A DNA stretch of 64,000 nucleotides from Treponema denticola ATCC 35405 (lineage in GTDB: Bacteria > Spirochaetota > Spirochaetia > Treponematales > Treponemataceae), in contig NC_002967.9 of NCBI RefSeq assembly GCF_000008185.1, forward strand, positions 1,364,001-1,428,000. The letters are read 5' to 3'. The translations under genes and the position numbers were made by a program. The notes beneath the pieces are model-generated. The model saw nothing but the letters and a program-made list of their open reading frames with translations, was not told the DNA's origin and did not search any database. Shown one piece after another: positions 63,884-64,000 of this stretch; positions within the stretch are counted from its first letter, which is position 1; each line of letters opens with the position of its first letter.

Positions 63884-64000
63884 ATGTTGGAAGCGATGTA
63901 TAAAATGCAGTGGATTATGTTTTTTTCTAATCCGATTTTTTTGTCCGCTATAACAAGCTGGATGATGAGTCAGATTATAAAGACTATTTTTGCATTATTT
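63884..64000 (+). CDS. Divergent PAP2-family (DUF212) protein, truncated by the window edge
   Basis: From the ATG at 63884 a frame runs open to the edge (39 codons). It reads as the start of the divergent PAP2/DUF212 family (SNPIFLSAITSWMMSQIIK), a small membrane protein group of unproven function. Other in-frame ATGs lie at 63896 and 63905. No SD is seen, the weak -10 lies 7 bases upstream. Confidence 0.7.
   Translation, partial: MLEAMYKMQWIMFFSNPIFLSAITSWMMSQIIKTIFALF

Noticed and set aside
1-64000. CRISPR array, prophage or integrated plasmid
   Set aside because: No regularly spaced direct repeats, integrase, phage structural genes or att-like duplications were seen; the tandem repeats found are short and few.

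Overview
The window is about 38-40% G+C by eye and is chromosomal DNA of a host-associated Treponema, most likely of the oral T. denticola group. Indications are a spirochaete flagellar collar protein (FlbB), a SpoVG homologue, V-type rather than F-type ATPase genes, a spirochaetal mre/rod operon downstream of rnpB, an Rpn-type PD-(D/E)XK 'transposase', a large beta-helix lipoprotein, and frequent TTG/GTG starts. Species assignment is inference; no database search was run.

Layout. 1-4.1 kb: 3' part of an AAA ATPase, then nrdR-nrdD behind a promoter that carries a NrdR-box-like palindrome. 4.2-9.8 kb: hflK-hflC, flbB, and an MBOAT/SGNH pair for envelope O-acylation. 9.9-13.1 kb: a DUF2804 gene, ispE, spoVG, tRNA-Gln and rplY. 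13.2-18.3 kb: tilS, a secreted TPR protein and an HtrA-like lipoprotease, all overlapping. 18.5-19.4 kb: an Rpn-family nuclease gene flanked by related repeats. 19.6-24.1 kb: dnaG-rpoD and a zinc-ribbon coiled-coil gene. 24.1-31.0 kb: rnpB followed by the rod-shape operon (TPR gene, mreB, mreC, mreD, mrdA, rodA). 31.0-40.8 kb: two overlapping small unknown genes, initiator tRNA-Met, an orphan PhnD-like lipoprotein, galM, a predicted beta-barrel protein, an NCS2 purine permease, a frameshifted beta-helix lipoprotein and a nitroreductase. 40.9-45.5 kb: valS, then tetR, a CDP-alcohol phosphatidyltransferase and a VOC protein. 45.5-53.2 kb (minus strand): a five-gene operon of a degenerate M48-like protein, an RNB exoribonuclease, nnr, uvrB and an NTF2-like protein. 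53.3-58.0 kb: an HD phosphohydrolase, coaD, a membrane protein, a putative zinc peptidase overlapping a truncated hicA, a DUF1275 protein, and a V-ATPase operon start (E and DUF2764) that is not followed by subunit A. 58.1-64.0 kb: an ArsR/SmtB sensor with a Zn/Cd P-type ATPase, a multi-TM chemoreceptor, an RluA-type pseudouridine synthase and the start of a divergent PAP2 protein.

The most notable signals are: (i) about ten genes whose start codon sits only 6-9 nt after a -10 box and has no Shine-Dalgarno sequence, which suggests widespread leaderless mRNAs; (ii) an anaerobic ribonucleotide reductase that ends before the glycyl-radical motif; (iii) a NrdR-type palindrome embedded in the nrdR-nrdD promoter; (iv) a secreted M48-like protein that has lost its zinc motif; (v) a truncated HicA reading frame fused into the start of a peptidase gene; and (vi) a zinc exporter with a 56-histidine N-terminus under an ArsR protein whose metal-site spacing matches SmtB exactly. 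No CRISPR array, prophage or classical IS element was seen, and no stretch over 300 bases lacks a gene.
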